This document shows positions 35,662 to 38,097 of a DNA stretch of 38,097 nucleotides, piece after piece. Origin of the DNA: Ignavibacteria bacterium (lineage in GTDB: Bacteria > Bacteroidota > Ignavibacteria > Tepidaquicellales > OLB5). Location: positions 1 to 38,097 of the forward strand of contig JAUQWQ010000227.1 of assembly GCA_030835085.1 (NCBI GenBank), written 5' to 3'. The stretch's first letter is position 1; each line of letters begins with the position of its first letter. The notes under the pieces are model-generated. The model was not told the DNA's origin, did not search any database, and saw nothing but the letters and a program-made list of their open reading frames with translations. Made by a program: the position numbers and the translations under genes.

Positions 35662-38097
35662 TTACACCCCTTCCACAATCTTTATTTCTTCATCCGTCAA
35701 ACCGTACAACTCATACACCAATGCGTCAATTTTTTTATCGGTGTAGGTTATGCGCTGCTTTAACCGTTCCTGCTCCTCGCCGGGTTTTGACTTTTGCAAC
35801 TCTTTGTTCAGCTCAAGCATCGTTTCAACATGTTTAACTATTTCATCATGTTTTTTCTTTTCTGACAGATTGGTGAAGTCGATTGTGCGAATTGGTAAAT
35901 TAGATATTTGGACTCCTTTAATTTTGGGAAAAGTGGTTTTTCTATCTGAAAAGACTTTACTGAAATAATAGAACATCAAGCGTGAATTTATTAAACCTAA
36001 AATGTACTTCAATGTGAGATCCTTTCGTAAAGGCAACAATATGTATACACTCTGATCTACATAATATTGATTTTCGTCATAAGTGCCATAAATTTTTGTC
36101 TTACCCATTACTTGGCGTACTAACAGCTTTTGAGGCGCTACAAAAATTGATTCGTCTCTAAATGCTTGATTTGTAAACTTAATTTCTAGTTTTTTATCAT
36201 AACAAACCCACTTATTATAATAATCAATTGCAAAGGGTTTTACACTAGCACCCAATAGAAATCTCTTATAAAAATTATTCACCTTTTTATTGGTGACAAA
36301 ATCTTTACGTACTTTCATACCATTTTTAATAACGCAGCATTCCTCTAATTTCAATGAATTTTTCAAAATAGTGTCAAACATAGAAATGCTAGTGGTATCT
36401 AAATTAGTATTGAAGTTATAATCCTGTATATTGAATAACTGTGATTGTGTAATAATATTTGAAGGCGTAATGACAGTTCGCAAGATTTTGCTGGGTACTT
36501 CACCGATAGATATTCTTTGATTAAGGATTTGTTTTAAATCCATTTCCCGTCTTAGAATAAATATTGATGTATCAACGGAGGCTCCTTCAAAAACATTATC
36601 CTTTAGGTCAGCTATTACTTCAATTGCTGTGTTTTCTAAAACATATTTGCGCAATCTAGAATAATACGTATTTGTTAATATTCCATTAGGTATTATAAAA
36701 CCCAAACAACCTTGGTTTCTAAGCAAAAGAATACCCTTATTAAGAAAGAACGCAAACGTATCTGGTTGATAAGAAGCTGATTCATATTTGTTAACTAAAT
36801 AATTTTTAATATTATCTTCCAAGTGTTGACTTCTTATATACGGTGGATTACCAATTACGCAATCAAATCCACCCTGTTTAAAAACTTCAGGGAATGCGGC
36901 TTGCCAGTTGAAAGGCTTAATTTTTCGTTCTGTACCTGCAAATTCAAGCTCACCTTCATAAAAATCCAGGTCAATCAGTGAATTACCGCTTTTGATATTA
37001 TTTTCAAGCGTTGGTAAAATACGCTCATGCATAAAGCTCATTGTTTGCTGGACTGATGCAAGTGTTTCACCTTCCATGCACTTTAACAGCAGGCTAAGTT
37101 TTGTAACTTCCGTTGCCTGTGTATCAATATCAACACCGTATATGTTATTGATGAGTATTTTTTTCTTCTCAGCGGTTGTTAGCCTGCCATCTGGGGTTAA
37201 GGTTTTTTCTTTTCCTCCCTTACCCATGTAATAACTCAAATGCCAGTCAAGCAAGTATTGGTATGCACCTATAAGAAAGCTTCCGCTTCCGCAGGCAGGG
37301 TCAACAATTTTTATCTTCTCTACTTCTTTCGGTGTTTTACCTTCAATAAGTTTGCCAACTGTATTTTTTACAATGTAATCAACAATGTATTGCGGAGTGT
37401 AATATACTCCTCCTGCTTTTCTTACCTCCGGCTTTTCTTCAATCTTGGCTTTATGGCTTGGTGTAAGCCTGATGACTTTGCCCAGAAATTGCTCATAAGC
37501 TGAGCCGAGTATTTCAACGGATAAAACTGAAAATTCATAAGGAGAAACGGGGTAATACAGCTCTTCGATAATTTTCTTTAATACTTTGTTGTCAATATTC
37601 AGTTTACTTGTGGTATTATCCTTGGCAAGATCAAATAGACCTGAATTATATTTTTTATCTGCTTCTTCGAAATATACAAAGAGATTTTTGTACACACCCC
37701 ATTCCTTTAGCGGGCCATTTAAGCAATATTTTAGTTTTTCATATGGCTCAACGCCTCTATCTTCGCATATCCTTAAGAAAATAATTCTGTCGAGTGTCTG
37801 CTGTACCGCATAGTTAAGCTGGTCTTCATTCAGCTTTACATTATTTATGCTTATTGTTTCAGCCAGTAGTTTACGCCACTCGTTAAGTGATTCCAAAAAT
37901 TCCTTATCGACAGTTGCTGTTCCTTTTTTGCCGGTATCACTTAATACGAACTTATCAAAGCTGCCTTTTAAAACCCGCTCTTTTGAAAATGTATCCCACA
38001 GGAAATCAAATTCAGTAATGTATTCTTTGTAATTCAGGTATTTTATTCTTGCAGCAGATGCTTTATCGGTGGCTTTGGGTTTTTTGGTGCAGTCATA
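35662..38097 (-). CDS. Type IIG (Eco57I-like) restriction-modification enzyme, N-terminus beyond window
   Basis: DPACGSGSFLIGAYQYL, DCVIGNPPYIRSQ, C-terminal TaqI-like specificity region. Frame stays open past the track start (37896, TTG) to the window edge: YDCTKKPKATDKASAARIKYLNYKEYITEFDFLWDTFSKERVLKGSFDKF. Confidence 0.92.
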   Translation of the reverse strand, partial: YDCTKKPKATDKASAARIKYLNYKEYITEFDFLWDTFSKERVLKGSFDKFVLSDTGKKGTATVDKEFLESLNEWRKLLAETISINNVKLNEDQLNYAVQQTLDRIIFLRICEDRGVEPYEKLKYCLNGPLKEWGVYKNLFVYFEEADKKYNSGLFDLAKDNTTSKLNIDNKVLKKIIEELYYPVSPYEFSVLSVEILGSAYEQFLGKVIRLTPSHKAKIEEKPEVRKAGGVYYTPQYIVDYIVKNTVGKLIEGKTPKEVEKIKIVDPACGSGSFLIGAYQYLLDWHLSYYMGKGGKEKTLTPDGRLTTAEKKKILINNIYGVDIDTQATEVTKLSLLLKCMEGETLASVQQTMSFMHERILPTLENNIKSGNSLIDLDFYEGELEFAGTERKIKPFNWQAAFPEVFKQGGFDCVIGNPPYIRSQHLEDNIKNYLVNKYESASYQPDTFAFFLNKGILLLRNQGCLGFIIPNGILTNTYYSRLRKYVLENTAIEVIADLKDNVFEGASVDTSIFILRREMDLKQILNQRISIGEVPSKILRTVITPSNIITQSQLFNIQDYNFNTNLDTTSISMFDTILKNSLKLEECCVIKNGMKVRKDFVTNKKVNNFYKRFLLGASVKPFAIDYYNKWVCYDKKLEIKFTNQAFRDESIFVAPQKLLVRQVMGKTKIYGTYDENQYYVDQSVYILLPLRKDLTLKYILGLINSRLMFYYFSKVFSDRKTTFPKIKGVQISNLPIRTIDFTNLSEKKKHDEIVKHVETMLELNKELQKSKPGEEQERLKQRITYTDKKIDALVYELYGLTDEEIKIVEGV

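Noticed and set aside
37896-37896. Track start (TTG) of the RM gene
   Set aside because: The same frame continues upstream with typical type IIG sequence to the window edge, so this is internal.
1-38097. CRISPR array, rRNA or transposase/IS
   Set aside because: No regular repeat-spacer pattern, rRNA sequence or recognisable transposase was seen by eye; a CRISPRFinder/ISfinder run would be decisive.

Overview
AT-rich window of about 38 kb, probably from the FCB/Bacteroidota-Ignavibacteria side. That placement is inferred from gene content and two TTG-N18-20-TATATTTG promoter-like sites; no search was run. Contents from left to right: a truncated Ycf48/BNR-like repeat protein; dxr and rseP; a SerB-SerA fusion; two tandem CNNM/CorC (DUF21-CBS) paralogues flanking a small repeat protein; a polysaccharide locus of about 15 kb (flippase, glycosyltransferases, SDR, WbmS-like, methyltransferase, WbqC, two PIG-L deacetylases, transglutaminase-like, asparagine synthase, GNAT, zinc-ribbon protein, Wzc-like kinase, SLBB protein); fabD and fabG; DUF309 and DoxX genes; tRNA-Cys and tRNA-Gly; a peptidase/beta-propeller/outer-membrane-barrel protein; and an accessory segment from about 31.3 kb to the end. 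The accessory segment holds an orphan HTH-like protein with structured DNA at both ends, an MqsR-like toxin with an MqsA-HTH/Panacea-like antitoxin, and a type IIG restriction-modification gene coupled to two uncharacterised genes. The best candidates for something undescribed are that three-gene RM operon, the Panacea-type toxin-antitoxin pair under an E. coli-like promoter, the orphan HTH locus with its repeats, and a tRNA-Cys fragment interrupted by a hairpin repeat. All family calls come from reading motifs by eye.
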